Shown: one piece after another, positions 42,223-51,005 of the stretch
Layout of the letters: each line of letters starts with the position of its first letter
How positions within the stretch are numbered: position 1 is the first letter of the stretch
Translations under genes and position numbers: made by a program
NCBI GenBank assembly: GCA_023422775.1
Contig: JAFAGM010000091.1
Span: 62,001-126,000, forward strand
DNA from: Pseudomonadota bacterium
Lineage (GTDB): Bacteria; Pseudomonadota; Alphaproteobacteria; Rhizobiales; Xanthobacteraceae
Length of the DNA stretch: 64,000 bases
Direction of reading: 5' to 3'
The notes under the pieces: generated by a model
The model's input: the letters and a program-made list of their open reading frames with translations, nothing else
What the model was told of the DNA's origin: nothing
Databases searched by the model: none

Positions 42223-43119
42223 TCACCCGCCCTTCGCCAGCCTTCGCATCACCTCGTCGAGCTGTTCGAGATTGCGGTAGCTGATCTGGACGCTGCCGCC
42301 GGGATCGCGGTGGTTGACGGTGACGGCGAGCCCGAGCGCGTCGCTGACGCGCTTCTCCAGCGCGATGGTGTCCGGATCCTTCGCCTTGCTCCCTCCTCCA
42401 CCACCGCCGCCGCGCGCCTTCTGCGGCTTGCGTTCCGGCACGCCTTCTTCGTGCGCCAGCGCCTCGGTCTGGCGCACGTTCAGGCCCTCGGCGAGGATGC
42501 GTTTTGCGGCCGTGAGCGGATCGGGCACGCTGATCAGCGCGCGGGCGTGGCCTGCCGACAATTCGCCGCTCGCGATATAGGACTGCACCTCCGCCGGCAG
42601 CTTGGTCAGGCGCATCATGTTGGCGACATGGCTGCGGCTCTTGCCGACTTCCTTGGCGATGTCTTCCTGGCTGCGTTTGAATTCGTTGGCGAGCGCGTGA
42701 TAGCCCTGCGCTTCTTCCATCGCGTTGAGGTCTTCGCGCTGCACGTTCTCGATGATCATGATCTCGAGCGCGTCGCTGTCATTGACTTCGATCGGGACGA
42801 TCGGCACCTCGTGCAGGCTGGCGAGCTGCGCGGCGCGCCAGCGCCGCTCGCCGGCGATGATCTCGTAACGGTCCTGGCTGCCCTTGACCGGCCGCACCAC
42901 GATCGGCTGGATCACGCCATGCTGCTTCACCGAACTGGCGAGTTCGCCGAGTTCGGTATCGGAAAACGTCCGCCGCGGGTTGCGCGGGTTTGGCTTGAGG
43001 AATTCGATCGGCACCTTGCGCTGGTTGCGCGGCCGCTCGACATGCGCGGCCTCGCCGCCGACATCCCCGATCAGACTTGCCAGACCACGACCCAGTCGTG
43101 AACGCGCCTCGTCGGCCAT
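42223..43119 (-). CDS. parB: chromosome partitioning protein ParB
   Basis: This 298-aa CTP-dependent DNA clamp loads at parS and spreads to segregate the origin. The N-terminal ParA-contact motif LGRGLASLI is at residues 9-17, and the CTP-binding/arginine patch GERRWRAA at 90-97. A helix-turn-helix of KEVGKSRSHVANMMRLTKLP type and a C-terminal dimer domain follow a Gly-rich linker (ARGGGGGGGS). ATG 43119 matches the family N terminus. It lies downstream of parA but 178 bases away, with a palindromic repeat between. Three parS sites lie 1.8-3.8 kb upstream. Confidence 0.96.
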   Translation of the reverse strand: MADEARSRLGRGLASLIGDVGGEAAHVERPRNQRKVPIEFLKPNPRNPRRTFSDTELGELASSVKQHGVIQPIVVRPVKGSQDRYEIIAGERRWRAAQLASLHEVPIVPIEVNDSDALEIMIIENVQREDLNAMEEAQGYHALANEFKRSQEDIAKEVGKSRSHVANMMRLTKLPAEVQSYIASGELSAGHARALISVPDPLTAAKRILAEGLNVRQTEALAHEEGVPERKPQKARGGGGGGGSKAKDPDTIALEKRVSDALGLAVTVNHRDPGGSVQISYRNLEQLDEVMRRLAKGG

Positions 43120-43179
43120 CGTCGCCAACTCCCTTGGATTCACTTGGTACTCCACAACAAGAATTCGGTTGACCCTGCC

Positions 43180-43288
43180 GTCATTCCTGGGCGCATCGCG
43201 AGAGGCGAACCCGGAATCTCGACGTTGGTATTCCTCTGTCACGTCGGGATTCCGGATCAATCCGCTGGCGCGGATCGTCCGGAATGAC
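43180..43288. repeat. palindromic repeat between parA and parB
   Basis: The element begins gtcattcctgggcgc and ends gatcgtccggaatgac, with inner arms gcgaacccggaatctcg and gggattccggatc. It is of the 4791 and 19806 family and fills most of the parA-parB gap. Confidence 0.75.
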
Positions 43289-43297
43289 ATCGCCGGA

Positions 43298-44149
43298 CTA
43301 ATGCGCCCTCAGGTCGCGCTCGCGCTGGATCACTTCCGTCGCAAGCTTGAGATAGGCTTCGCTGCCGACGCACTTCAGGTCATAGACCAGCACGGGCTTG
43401 CCGTAGGACGGCGCCTCGGAGATGCGCACGTTGCGGGGGATCATGGTGTTGTAGACCTTGCCGCCCATGAACTGCCGCACGTCGGCGACGACCTGGTTCG
43501 AGAGGTTGTTGCGCGAGTCGAACATGGTCAGCACGATGCCGTGGATCGACAGGTTCGGGTTGAGCGTCGAGCGCACCTGCTCCACCGTCTGCAGCAATTG
43601 CGACAGACCTTCGAGCGCGAAGAACTCGCATTGCAGCGGCACCAGGATCGCGTCGGAGGCCGCCATCGCGTTGACGGTGAGAAGGTTCAGCGACGGCGGG
43701 CAGTCGATCAGCACATAAGTGTAATCGGTATCCGGCGCGGCGTTCTTGTTCAGGGCGGCGATCGCGTCGCGCAGGCGGAAGGCCCGGCCGGGCGTCGTTC
43801 CGAGTTCGAGTTCGAGGCCCGACAGATCCATGGTCGACGAAGCGATGTGCAGCCGCGGCACCGCGGTTGCCACGACCGCCTCGCGCAGTGGCGCTTCGCC
43901 GATCAGCACGTCGTAGGTCGAGCAGCTACGATTGCGGCGATCGATGCCGAGACCGGTGGAGGCGTTACCCTGCGGATCGAGATCGACGATCAGCACGCGC
44001 TCGCCAATCGCTGCGAGTGCGGTGCCAAGGTTGATCGCTGTGGTGGTCTTGCCGACGCCACCCTTCTGGTTGGCAAGCGACAGGATGCGCGGATGGGGTG
44101 GAGGAGTCTCTTCCCTATCCTCTTGATAAATCTCGTCTAATTCGCTCAT
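43298..44149 (-). CDS. parA: chromosome partitioning ATPase ParA
   Basis: This 283-aa MinD/ParA-type ATPase has the deviant Walker A KGGVGKTT (residues 29-36), the Walker A' segment VLIVDLDPQGNASTGLG and Walker B YTYVLIDCPPSL. Its nucleoid-bound gradient moves ParB-parS complexes. The start codon overlaps the rsmG stop (ATGA), so it is translated from the mnmG/rsmG side of the operon. This is the standard alphaproteobacterial rsmG-parA-parB order next to the origin. Confidence 0.96.
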   Translation of the reverse strand: MSELDEIYQEDREETPPPHPRILSLANQKGGVGKTTTAINLGTALAAIGERVLIVDLDPQGNASTGLGIDRRNRSCSTYDVLIGEAPLREAVVATAVPRLHIASSTMDLSGLELELGTTPGRAFRLRDAIAALNKNAAPDTDYTYVLIDCPPSLNLLTVNAMAASDAILVPLQCEFFALEGLSQLLQTVEQVRSTLNPNLSIHGIVLTMFDSRNNLSNQVVADVRQFMGGKVYNTMIPRNVRISEAPSYGKPVLVYDLKCVGSEAYLKLATEVIQRERDLRAH

Positions 44150-44844
44150 GCCCGATCGCCATCTGTGATCGCGGAGGAGTTGCGCCGCTCGATCCGATCG
44201 AGTTCGACGATCCAGCCGTGCCCGCCCGTGCGGCTGGAATGGAGTCGCGGTTCAATATTCCAATATTTAGTAGCTTCGGTCAATTCCGACTCTACATCTT
44301 GACCCTTGAGAAATAAAGCTTTTGCGCCCTGCTTCACTAAGGGTTCTGCGTAACCGACTAGCTGATGTAACGGAGCCAGCGCGCGCGCAGTGACGCAATC
44401 GACGCGGCTTCCGATTCTATCCACAATATCTCCAATGTCGGCCAAATGCACGGTCCCATGCGCGCCGGTGACGCGAATCGCTTCGCGCAGGAAGGCCGCT
44501 TTCTTGGCGTTACGCTCGACCAGATGAACCATCGTGCCTGAAGTTTCCGCCAGCGCGCAGGCAAGCACCACGCCCGGAAATCCGCCGCCGCTGCCAAGGT
44601 CGGCCCAGACCTTCGCCGATGGCGCGAGGCTCAGAAGCTGGAGCGAATCAGCGACGTGGCGGGTCCAAAGATTTGGAAGCGTGGAGGGCGCGACGAGATT
44701 CGTCTTGGCCTGCCATTCCACCAGGAGATCGAGGTAGCGATCCAGCCGTGCTTCCGTTTCGGGTGGCACGGGGGTGATCGCGAGCGCCGCGATCTTGTCA
44801 GCGCGCAGAGCGGGCGAGGGGACTTGGGTGGTAGCTTTCGCCAC
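44146..44844 (-). CDS. rsmG: 16S rRNA (guanine527-N7)-methyltransferase RsmG
   Basis: This 232-aa SAM-dependent methyltransferase (formerly GidB) modifies G527 of 16S rRNA; loss gives low-level streptomycin resistance. VWADLGSGGGFPGVVLACALAE is the SAM-binding loop, HLVERNAKKAAFLREA follows, and CVTARALAPLHQLVGYAEPL is the conserved C-terminal region. The gene overlaps parA by four bases. The upstream gap to mnmG contains one parS site. Confidence 0.94.
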   Translation of the reverse strand: MAKATTQVPSPALRADKIAALAITPVPPETEARLDRYLDLLVEWQAKTNLVAPSTLPNLWTRHVADSLQLLSLAPSAKVWADLGSGGGFPGVVLACALAETSGTMVHLVERNAKKAAFLREAIRVTGAHGTVHLADIGDIVDRIGSRVDCVTARALAPLHQLVGYAEPLVKQGAKALFLKGQDVESELTEATKYWNIEPRLHSSRTGGHGWIVELDRIERRNSSAITDGDRA

Positions 44845-44905
44845 AGGACGGTCTCGGGTGCGAATTCGTAGGACGGGTTTCGCTCCGCTCCTACATTTAC
44901 ATCAG

Positions 44906-44921
44906 CGTTTCACGTGAAACA
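44906..44921. promoter_or_regulatory. parS site 1
   Basis: CGTTTCACGTGAAACA matches the near-universal parS consensus TGTTTCACGTGAAACA at 15 of 16 positions. The central 14-bp palindrome GTTTCACGTGAAAC is perfect. It lies in the 81-bp gap between mnmG and rsmG. Confidence 0.93.
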
Positions 44922-44925
44922 GATT

Positions 44926-46809
44926 CTATGCGCTCGCCTTCGAAGTCTTTCGGCGGGCTTCGCGACGCAGGTAGGCCGCGAGGATTCCCAGCGCCGCCGG
45001 CGTCAATCCATCCAGCCGACCCGCCTGCCCTACGGTTCGCGGCCGAGCCGCTTCCAGCTTTGAACGCGCCTCGTTCGAAAGGCCCGGCACATCCGCATAG
45101 TCGATCTCGGCCAGGACCAACCCCTCGTCGCGCCGGAAGGCATCGACGTCGGCGGTCTGGCGCTTGAGATAAACATCGTACTTGGCGTCGATTTCGAGAT
45201 GGACGGCGATCGATGGATCGACAGTCGAGAGCTCCGGCCAGATGCCCTGGAGCATCGACCATTCGATCTCCGGATAGGCCAACAGCTCAAACGCCGAGCG
45301 CCGATGGCCATCCCGGTTCAGCGCAAGGCCGTGCCTGGCGGCTTCGTTCGGCGTAATCGCCAGCGACTGCGCCAGAGATTTCGCCGACGCCAACGCCGTC
45401 ATTTTCGTCGCGTGCCGCTGGGAGCGCGCCTGCCCTACGCAGCCCAAGGCGATCCCCTTGTCCGTCAGCCGCTGGTCGGCATTGTCAGCCCGCAGGGTCA
45501 GGCGGTACTCGGCTCGCGAAGTGAACATCCGGTACGGCTCGGTAATGCCGCGGGTCACGAGGTCGTCGATCATCACGCCGAGGTAGCCGTCAGCGCGGTC
45601 GAATACGATCGGATCGGTCCCGCCCGCTGCCAGCGCCGCGTTCAGGCCGGCGACAATGCCCTGAGCTGCAGCCTCCTCGTAGCCCGTCGTGCCGTTGATC
45701 TGTCCGGCCAGGAAGAGGCCCGGAAGACGCCTGGTCTGCAGGGTCGGATCCAGTTCGCGGGGATCGACGTGGTCATATTCGATGGCGTATCCCGGCCGGA
45801 CCATCTTCACCTGCTCGAGCCCGGGAATGGTGGCCAGGATCGCGAGCTGAACCTCCTCCGGCAGCGATGTTGAAATGCCGTTGGGATAAACCGTGGAGTC
45901 ATTCAACCCCTCCGGCTCCAGGAAGATCTGGTGCCCGTCGCGGTCGCCGAAGCGAACGATCTTGTCCTCGATCGACGGGCAATAGCGCGGGCCACTGCTC
46001 TTGATCTGGCCGGAGTACATCGGCGAGCGATGGACATTGGCCCGGATCACTTCATGGGTGGCCAGCGTCGTCCGGGTAATCCCGCACTGGATCTGCGGCG
46101 TCGTGATCCGGTCTGTCATGACCGAGAACGGCTCCGGTGGATCGTCGCCGGGCTGCATCTCGACCGCAGACCAGTCGATGGTCGCGCCATCCAACCGCGG
46201 CGGCGTCCCCGTCTTCAGTCGTCCAAGGGTGAAGCCTGCGCGCTCGAAAGAACCCGAGAGTCCCATTGACGGCGCCTCGCCGACCCGGCCGGCAGGCCAG
46301 TTCTTCTCGCCGAGATGGATCAGCCCCCGCAGGAAAGTCCCGGTCGTAATGACCACCGCGCCAGCTCTGAGCTCCCGCCCCTCGCCCAGCCGAATGCCCG
46401 TGACCCCGCCATTCGCGACGATCAGCTCGTCCGCCTCGCCTTCGATCACGCTGAGATTGTCGGTCTCCCGGATCGCGGTCTGCATCGCCGCGGCGTAAAG
46501 CTGGCGATCGGCCTGCGCCCGAGGTCCCCGGACAGCCGGACCCTTGCGGCGGTTCAGCATCCGAAACTGGATGCCGCCGGCATCGGCAACCCGTCCCATC
46601 AAACCGTCCAGAGCATCGACCTCGCGGACCAGATGACCCTTACCGAGACCCCCGATGGCGGGATTGCACGACATCGCACCGACAGTCGAAAAGCGATGGG
46701 TGACGAGGGCGGTCCTGGCACCCATCCGCGCAGCGGCGCTCGCGGCTTCGCAGCCGGCATGGCCGCCGCCGATGACGATGACGTCGAAGGTATCCGCTCG
46801 GGAATTCAT
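44926..46809 (-). CDS. mnmG: tRNA uridine-5-carboxymethylaminomethyl modification enzyme MnmG
   Basis: This 627-aa FAD enzyme (formerly GidA) works with MnmE to make cmnm5U34 in tRNA anticodons. The dinucleotide motif VIGGGHAGCEAASAAARMG is at residues 12-30. SCNPAIGGLGKGHLVREVDALDG, GTFLRGLIHLGEKNWPAGR and AGQINGTTGYEEAAAQG are family signatures, and the C-terminal helical domain (IDYADVPGLSNEARSKLEAARPRTVGQAGRLDGLTPAALGIL) binds MnmE and tRNA. It lies between mnmE and rsmG, and parS sites flank it on both sides. Confidence 0.97.
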   Translation of the reverse strand: MNSRADTFDVIVIGGGHAGCEAASAAARMGARTALVTHRFSTVGAMSCNPAIGGLGKGHLVREVDALDGLMGRVADAGGIQFRMLNRRKGPAVRGPRAQADRQLYAAAMQTAIRETDNLSVIEGEADELIVANGGVTGIRLGEGRELRAGAVVITTGTFLRGLIHLGEKNWPAGRVGEAPSMGLSGSFERAGFTLGRLKTGTPPRLDGATIDWSAVEMQPGDDPPEPFSVMTDRITTPQIQCGITRTTLATHEVIRANVHRSPMYSGQIKSSGPRYCPSIEDKIVRFGDRDGHQIFLEPEGLNDSTVYPNGISTSLPEEVQLAILATIPGLEQVKMVRPGYAIEYDHVDPRELDPTLQTRRLPGLFLAGQINGTTGYEEAAAQGIVAGLNAALAAGGTDPIVFDRADGYLGVMIDDLVTRGITEPYRMFTSRAEYRLTLRADNADQRLTDKGIALGCVGQARSQRHATKMTALASAKSLAQSLAITPNEAARHGLALNRDGHRRSAFELLAYPEIEWSMLQGIWPELSTVDPSIAVHLEIDAKYDVYLKRQTADVDAFRRDEGLVLAEIDYADVPGLSNEARSKLEAARPRTVGQAGRLDGLTPAALGILAAYLRREARRKTSKASA

Positions 46810-46866
46810 GGCGGGACTTCTATCGCGGAGTTGGAAAACCCGGAAGCAAAGTTTGAGGGAAATCGT

Positions 46867-46882
46867 TGTTTCACGTGAAACG
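46867..46882. promoter_or_regulatory. parS site 2
   Basis: TGTTTCACGTGAAACG differs from the consensus only at the last base. It lies in the 138-bp gap between mnmE and mnmG, 39 bp from site 3. Confidence 0.93.
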
Positions 46883-46905
46883 GATTCCGGTGGACCCGTC
46901 TCGGA

Positions 46906-46921
46906 TGTTTCACGTGAAACA
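46906..46921. promoter_or_regulatory. parS site 3
   Basis: TGTTTCACGTGAAACA is a perfect 16-bp parS palindrome in the mnmE-mnmG gap. Confidence 0.96.
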
Positions 46922-46947
46922 GTCCGTTAAGGTTAACAGACAAAATC

Positions 46948-48279
46948 CTATTTACCGACGCAGAACTCCCGGAAGATGACATCGAGGATGTCCTCGACAT
47001 CGACCCGCCCGAGAAGTCGTCCCAGCGAATGAGCCGCTACGCGTAGCTCCTCTGCGGCAAGCTCCTCGCCATCCCCGACAACGCCGATACTCCGGTCCAG
47101 CGAAGCCACCGTCTCCTGCAGCAACTTTCTCTGCCTGATACGACCGATCAAACCGCCCTCGCCTCTGCCGAAGTAAGCTTGAGCGAACCCCACCAGGGCC
47201 GCGATCAGATCTGGCACGCCATCTCCACGATGGGCCGAGATCTCAAATCCCGATTGCCCGCCGGGCTGGGCCAGCGGCCGATCCGGCTCCGCAAGATCGA
47301 TCTTGTTGCGGACGGTCCAGACCGGAGTCTCGATCCGATGCTGAACCGGCGTGTCTCGCGAGTCCGTCAGCCACAACACGAGGTCCGCGTCCGCCGCTCG
47401 CGCCCTCGCCCGACGCACTCCCTCCTGCTCCACCGGATCATCCGTCTCGCGAATGCCGGCGGTGTCGATGACGGTCACCGGATAACCGTCGAGATCGAGC
47501 TGCACTTCGATGACGTCGCGCGTAGTGCCGGCGTGCGGCGAGACGATCGCGACCTCGCGACGTGCGAGCTGATTCATCAACGTCGATTTGCCGACGTTCG
47601 GCGGTCCGGCGATTGTTACGACGAGTCCATCGCGTAGACGTTCACTCCGCCCCTCCGCCGCCAGGACTTCCTCGATCTCAGCCTGCAGCGCCCTGATCCG
47701 CTCCAGCGCCGGCGCGATCAATTCCGCCGGCACATCGCCCTCATCCGAAAAGTCGATCCCGGCCTCGATCAGCGCCGACGCCTCGATGATCCGCGTCCGC
47801 CAGTCGCGCGCCTTGTCGCCGAGCAGGCCCTTCAACTGTCGCAGCGCCTGGCGGCGCTGGCGATCGGTGTCGGCGTGAATGAGATCGTCGAGACCCTCAG
47901 CCTCGGTGAGATCGAGCTTGCCATTCTCGAAGGCGCGTCGCGTGAACTCACCGGGCTCGGCCGGCCGAACATTTTCGAATCCGGCGAGTGCGGTAAACAA
48001 CGCGGCGAGCACTGCGCGTCCGCCATGGACATGGAATTCCGCCACGTCCTCGCCGGTGGCACTGGCTGGACCTGGAAACCACAGCACTACGGCATCGTCG
48101 ATCGGCCGCTGGCCGACATCCCTCAACAACGCCCGGGTGGCCATTCGCGGCGACGGCATTTTTCCCGCCAGCGCGATGACGACCTTTCCGGCCTGCGCGC
48201 CCGAGATCCGCACCATCGCAATCGCGCTCGGAGGCCTGCCGGATGACAACGCAAAGATGGTCTGGTCTCGTGGATGCAT
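46948..48279 (-). CDS. mnmE: tRNA modification GTPase MnmE
   Basis: This 443-aa three-domain protein has an N-terminal folate-binding domain (IFALSSGRPPSAIAMVRISG; HVHGGRAV; RPAEPGEFTRRAFENGKLDLTEAEGL), a helical domain and an inserted G domain. The G domain has G1 GPPNVGKSTL (about residue 225), the potassium-dependent G2 GTTRD, G3 DTAGI and G4 NKID. The C terminus ends FCVGK, carrying the catalytic Cys of the CxGK motif. It acts with MnmG on U34 of tRNAs. It is separated from rho by 284 bases. Confidence 0.96.
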   Translation of the reverse strand: MHPRDQTIFALSSGRPPSAIAMVRISGAQAGKVVIALAGKMPSPRMATRALLRDVGQRPIDDAVVLWFPGPASATGEDVAEFHVHGGRAVLAALFTALAGFENVRPAEPGEFTRRAFENGKLDLTEAEGLDDLIHADTDRQRRQALRQLKGLLGDKARDWRTRIIEASALIEAGIDFSDEGDVPAELIAPALERIRALQAEIEEVLAAEGRSERLRDGLVVTIAGPPNVGKSTLMNQLARREVAIVSPHAGTTRDVIEVQLDLDGYPVTVIDTAGIRETDDPVEQEGVRRARARAADADLVLWLTDSRDTPVQHRIETPVWTVRNKIDLAEPDRPLAQPGGQSGFEISAHRGDGVPDLIAALVGFAQAYFGRGEGGLIGRIRQRKLLQETVASLDRSIGVVGDGEELAAEELRVAAHSLGRLLGRVDVEDILDVIFREFCVGK

Positions 48280-48563
48280 CGCCTATTTGTTCAAGCGGCT
48301 TCGGAAAGGCAACGCCATTTCGATCTGACCGGTCGATGGTGCGGCCTCCCAGTCAGTTCCGGTGGCGGCTGGTTTCCGCAGTGCAGCGAACCGCCCTGCC
48401 CGACGCCGTATATCAAATAAACAACAATTATTCCAAATACTTAGTAATTCAGCGCAGCATGGCACTCGCTACCACCCTGCCTCGGCGCCAACCCCGCCAG
48501 TCACGCATAAGAAAAGGCGCCCCGCTGGTGCGAGGCGCCCTCTCCTGACCCTGGCCCAATGGC
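48280..48563. other. mnmE-rho intergenic region
   Basis: This region holds the rho terminator at its right end. An AT-rich patch (about 48411-48455, with atcaaataaacaacaattat) probably carries the mnmE promoter on the minus strand. No gene is apparent. Confidence 0.5.
48510..48540 (-). terminator. Rho-independent terminator of the rho gene
   Basis: On the minus strand, GGCGCC-TCG...CGG-GGCGCC (arms 48534-48539 and 48516-48521, extended by flanking pairs) is followed by TTTTCTT. It starts about 24 bases after the rho stop. Confidence 0.8.
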
Positions 48564-49829
48564 TCAGGTATTCATCGAGTCGAAGAACTCGGCGTTGTTC
48601 TTGGTGTTGCGGAGCTTGTCGAGCAGGAAGTCGATCGCGTCCATGGTGCCCATCGGATTGAGGATCCGGCGCAGCACGTACATCTTTTTCAGGAGCTGCG
48701 GATCGGTGATCAGCTCTTCCTTGCGGGTGCCGGAGCGCGAGATGTCGATTGCCGGGAACGTCCGCTTGTCGGAGACCTTGCGGTCGAGGATCAGTTCCGA
48801 GTTACCGGTGCCCTTGAATTCTTCGAAGATGACTTCGTCCATCCGGCTGCCGGTATCGACCAGTGCAGTCGCGATGATCGTGAGCGAACCGCCCTCCTCG
48901 ATGTTTCGCGCCGCGCCGAAGAATCGCTTCGGCCGCTGCAGCGCGTTGGCGTCGACACCGCCGGTCAGCACCTTGCCGGATGACGGCACCACTGTGTTGT
49001 AGGCGCGGCCCAGACGCGTGATCGAGTCCAGCAAGATCACCACGTCGCGCCCGTGCTCGACGAGCCGCTTGGCTTTCTCGATCACCATCTCGGCGACCTG
49101 GACGTGACGCACCGCCGGTTCGTCGAACGTCGACGAGACGACTTCGCCCTTCACCGAGCGCTGCATGTCCGTGACTTCTTCCGGACGCTCATCGATCAGG
49201 AGAACGATCAGATAGCACTCGGGATGATTGGCCGTGATGGAGTGCGCGATGTTCTGCATCAGCACCGTCTTGCCGGTGCGCGGCGGCGCCACGATCAGCG
49301 CGCGTTGGCCTTTGCCGATCGGAGCGACGATGTCGATGACCCTTGCAGAAAGGTCCTTGCGCGTCGGGTCCTCGAGTTCGAGGCGGAAGCGCTGATCCGG
49401 AAACAGCGGCGTGAGGTTGTCGAAATTGACCTTGTGCTTCGACTTTTCCGGATCTTCGAAATTGAGCGTGTTGACCTTCAGCAGCGCGAAGTAGCGTTCG
49501 CCTTCCTTCGGGCTGCGGATGTGGCCTTCGATGGTGTCACCGGTGCGAAGACCGAAGCGGCGGATCTGCGAAGGCGAAACGTAGATGTCATCGGGGCCGG
49601 GCAGGTAGTTGGCGTCGGGTGAACGAAGAAAGCCGAAGCCGTCGGAGAGAACCTCGACGACGCCTTCGCCGATAATGTCGGTTTCCTGGATCGCGAGCTG
49701 CTTGAGGATAGCGAACATCAGCTCCTGCTTGCGCATGGTGCTGGCGTTTTCGACCCCGTTCTCTTCCGCGAACGAAACGAGCTCGGCCGGCGTTTTCGAT
49801 TTGAGGTCCTGGAGTTTCATTTCCCGCAT
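48564..49829 (-). CDS. rho: transcription termination factor Rho
   Basis: This 421-aa hexameric RNA helicase has the N-terminal helical Rho_N domain (LQDLKSKTPAELVSFAEENGVENASTMRKQELMFAILK). An RNA-binding OSB domain with DGFGFLRSPDANYLPGPDDIYVSP follows, then the motor with Walker A APPRTGKT (181-188), Walker B VVILLDSITRLGRAYN, and Q/R-loop sequences GSLTIIATALVDTGSRMDEVIFEEFKGTGN. An in-frame ATG three codons later (49820) could also be the start. The position between hemJ and mnmE is the usual one in the origin region of alphaproteobacteria. Confidence 0.97.
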   Translation of the reverse strand: MREMKLQDLKSKTPAELVSFAEENGVENASTMRKQELMFAILKQLAIQETDIIGEGVVEVLSDGFGFLRSPDANYLPGPDDIYVSPSQIRRFGLRTGDTIEGHIRSPKEGERYFALLKVNTLNFEDPEKSKHKVNFDNLTPLFPDQRFRLELEDPTRKDLSARVIDIVAPIGKGQRALIVAPPRTGKTVLMQNIAHSITANHPECYLIVLLIDERPEEVTDMQRSVKGEVVSSTFDEPAVRHVQVAEMVIEKAKRLVEHGRDVVILLDSITRLGRAYNTVVPSSGKVLTGGVDANALQRPKRFFGAARNIEEGGSLTIIATALVDTGSRMDEVIFEEFKGTGNSELILDRKVSDKRTFPAIDISRSGTRKEELITDPQLLKKMYVLRRILNPMGTMDAIDFLLDKLRNTKNNAEFFDSMNT

Positions 49830-50090
49830 TGGGGTGGTCCTGTGGAGTGTTCTCAGAGGGTAGGGGTGCGAGGTGGCTTATGGAAAAAGCGGACACGAAA
49901 AATTGGAAGGTCCGCAGGTCTAAGCAAGGAAAGCGCCGGTGAGGCTTCAAACCTGATGCGGCGGCCGGTCCAGTGAAGGAGCCGGAACGCAACCACATCC
50001 GCCTGCGTGGGGTGGGATTTCGACAATATAGAAAATCGTCCGGTGCTTCGCAAGCAGGTCAGAAACCCGGATGCCGGCGAAGGCCGGATC

Positions 50091-50537
50091 CTAGAATGGC
50101 TTCACGATCACCATGATGACGATAAAGATCATGAGGACCGTCGGCACCTCATTGATAATACGGTAGAATTTCTGACTCCTGGTATTCCGGTCCGCGGCGA
50201 AATCCTTGACCCAGCGGGAAAAAAAGCCGTGGACGCCCGACAGGATGAGCACCAGCGTAAATTTAACGTGGAACCAGCCGGACGTGTACCAGTGTCCGCT
50301 CCAGGCGAGATAAAGCCCGGCCAGCCAGGTCACCATCATCGCCGGATTGATGATCGCCTTCAGCAGGCGCCATTCCATCACCTTGAAGGTCTCGGATTGC
50401 TTCGATCCGATCTCGGCGTCGCAATGGTAGACGAACAGCCGCGGCAGATAGAGCATGCCGGCCATCCACGAGATGACGGCAATCACATGCAGCGCCTTGA
50501 TCCACGGATACGCGGTGACGGTGATCCACTCATACAT
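50091..50537 (-). CDS. hemJ: protoporphyrinogen oxidase HemJ
   Basis: This 148-aa inner-membrane protein has four helices (WIKALHVIAVISWMAGMLYLPRLFVYH, AIINPAMMVTWLAGLYLAW, FHVKFTLVLILSGVHGFFSRW, VPTVLMIFIVIMVIVKPF). It belongs to the HemJ (formerly YubP/CopD-like, TIGR00701) family that oxidises protoporphyrinogen IX in haem synthesis. The conserved His in ALHVIAVISW and Lys/His in WFHVKF are present. ATG 50537 is chosen by family N terminus (MYEWITVTAYPWIKALH). The upstream frame runs into the candidate origin. Confidence 0.9.
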   Translation of the reverse strand: MYEWITVTAYPWIKALHVIAVISWMAGMLYLPRLFVYHCDAEIGSKQSETFKVMEWRLLKAIINPAMMVTWLAGLYLAWSGHWYTSGWFHVKFTLVLILSGVHGFFSRWVKDFAADRNTRSQKFYRIINEVPTVLMIFIVIMVIVKPF

Positions 50538-51005
50538 TGCAGTCGCTCGACCTGGCTTGCGACTTGGCTCGTCGCTGGAACGTTTCCGATGCCCGCAGCG
50601 GTGCCGAAAAGCTCTGCCGGCGAGGGACGCAACACATATCCGCAAAGCTCTGCTTCTCTAAACTAATAATTTTAGAATCTTAGGGTTTGAGTCTGAGTGG
50701 CCGTGATTATGACTCACACAAAACGGTCCCGCATGTTTGCGAGGCTTGTTCACAAGCGTCCCCGATCCTGGCGGCATGACGCGCGATCCCGATAACGTTA
50801 CGTCCGTCAATCGCTTGCCGCGTTTCGCGAGCAGCTTATGAAGAGACAAATCCACACCTTCCCACTATCATGATGACGAGCCGGCGGACTTGTCCTTGCG
50901 CGAGGCCCTGTGAAGAAAAGTCCGGGTTATCCCTGACGGGGTGACCCAGGACCTGAATTCTTGGTTAAGCTCCACAGGGATTCACAGGCTACCACAGGGG
51001 TTCTG
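50538..51005. other. candidate chromosomal replication origin (oriC)
   Basis: This is the only sizeable gap between the minus-strand hemJ-rho-mnmE-mnmG block and the plus-strand PPSR-maf-coaE-dnaQ block, the position of oriC in Caulobacter. It holds an AT-rich segment (50658-50683, 21 of 26 A/T) and DnaA-box-like 9-mers: TTGTTCACA (50746-50754, 8/9), TTCTTCACA on the minus strand (50909-50917, 8/9), and TGACTCACA (50710), AAATCCACA (50848), GGATTCACA (50978), each 7/9 to TTATNCACA. No perfect box is seen. Confidence 0.55.

Noticed and set aside
43120..43290. N-terminal extension of parB
   Set aside because: It reads through a palindromic repeat; ParB starts MADEARSRLGRGL at 43119.
48243..48548. 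A 101-aa frame between mnmE and rho
   Set aside because: It starts inside mnmE on the opposite strand, crosses an AT-rich promoter-like patch and the rho terminator, and shows no family.
50658..50855. A 65-aa minus-strand frame in the hemJ-PPSR gap
   Set aside because: It has no recognisable motif and lies across the AT-rich block and DnaA-box-like sites of the candidate origin.
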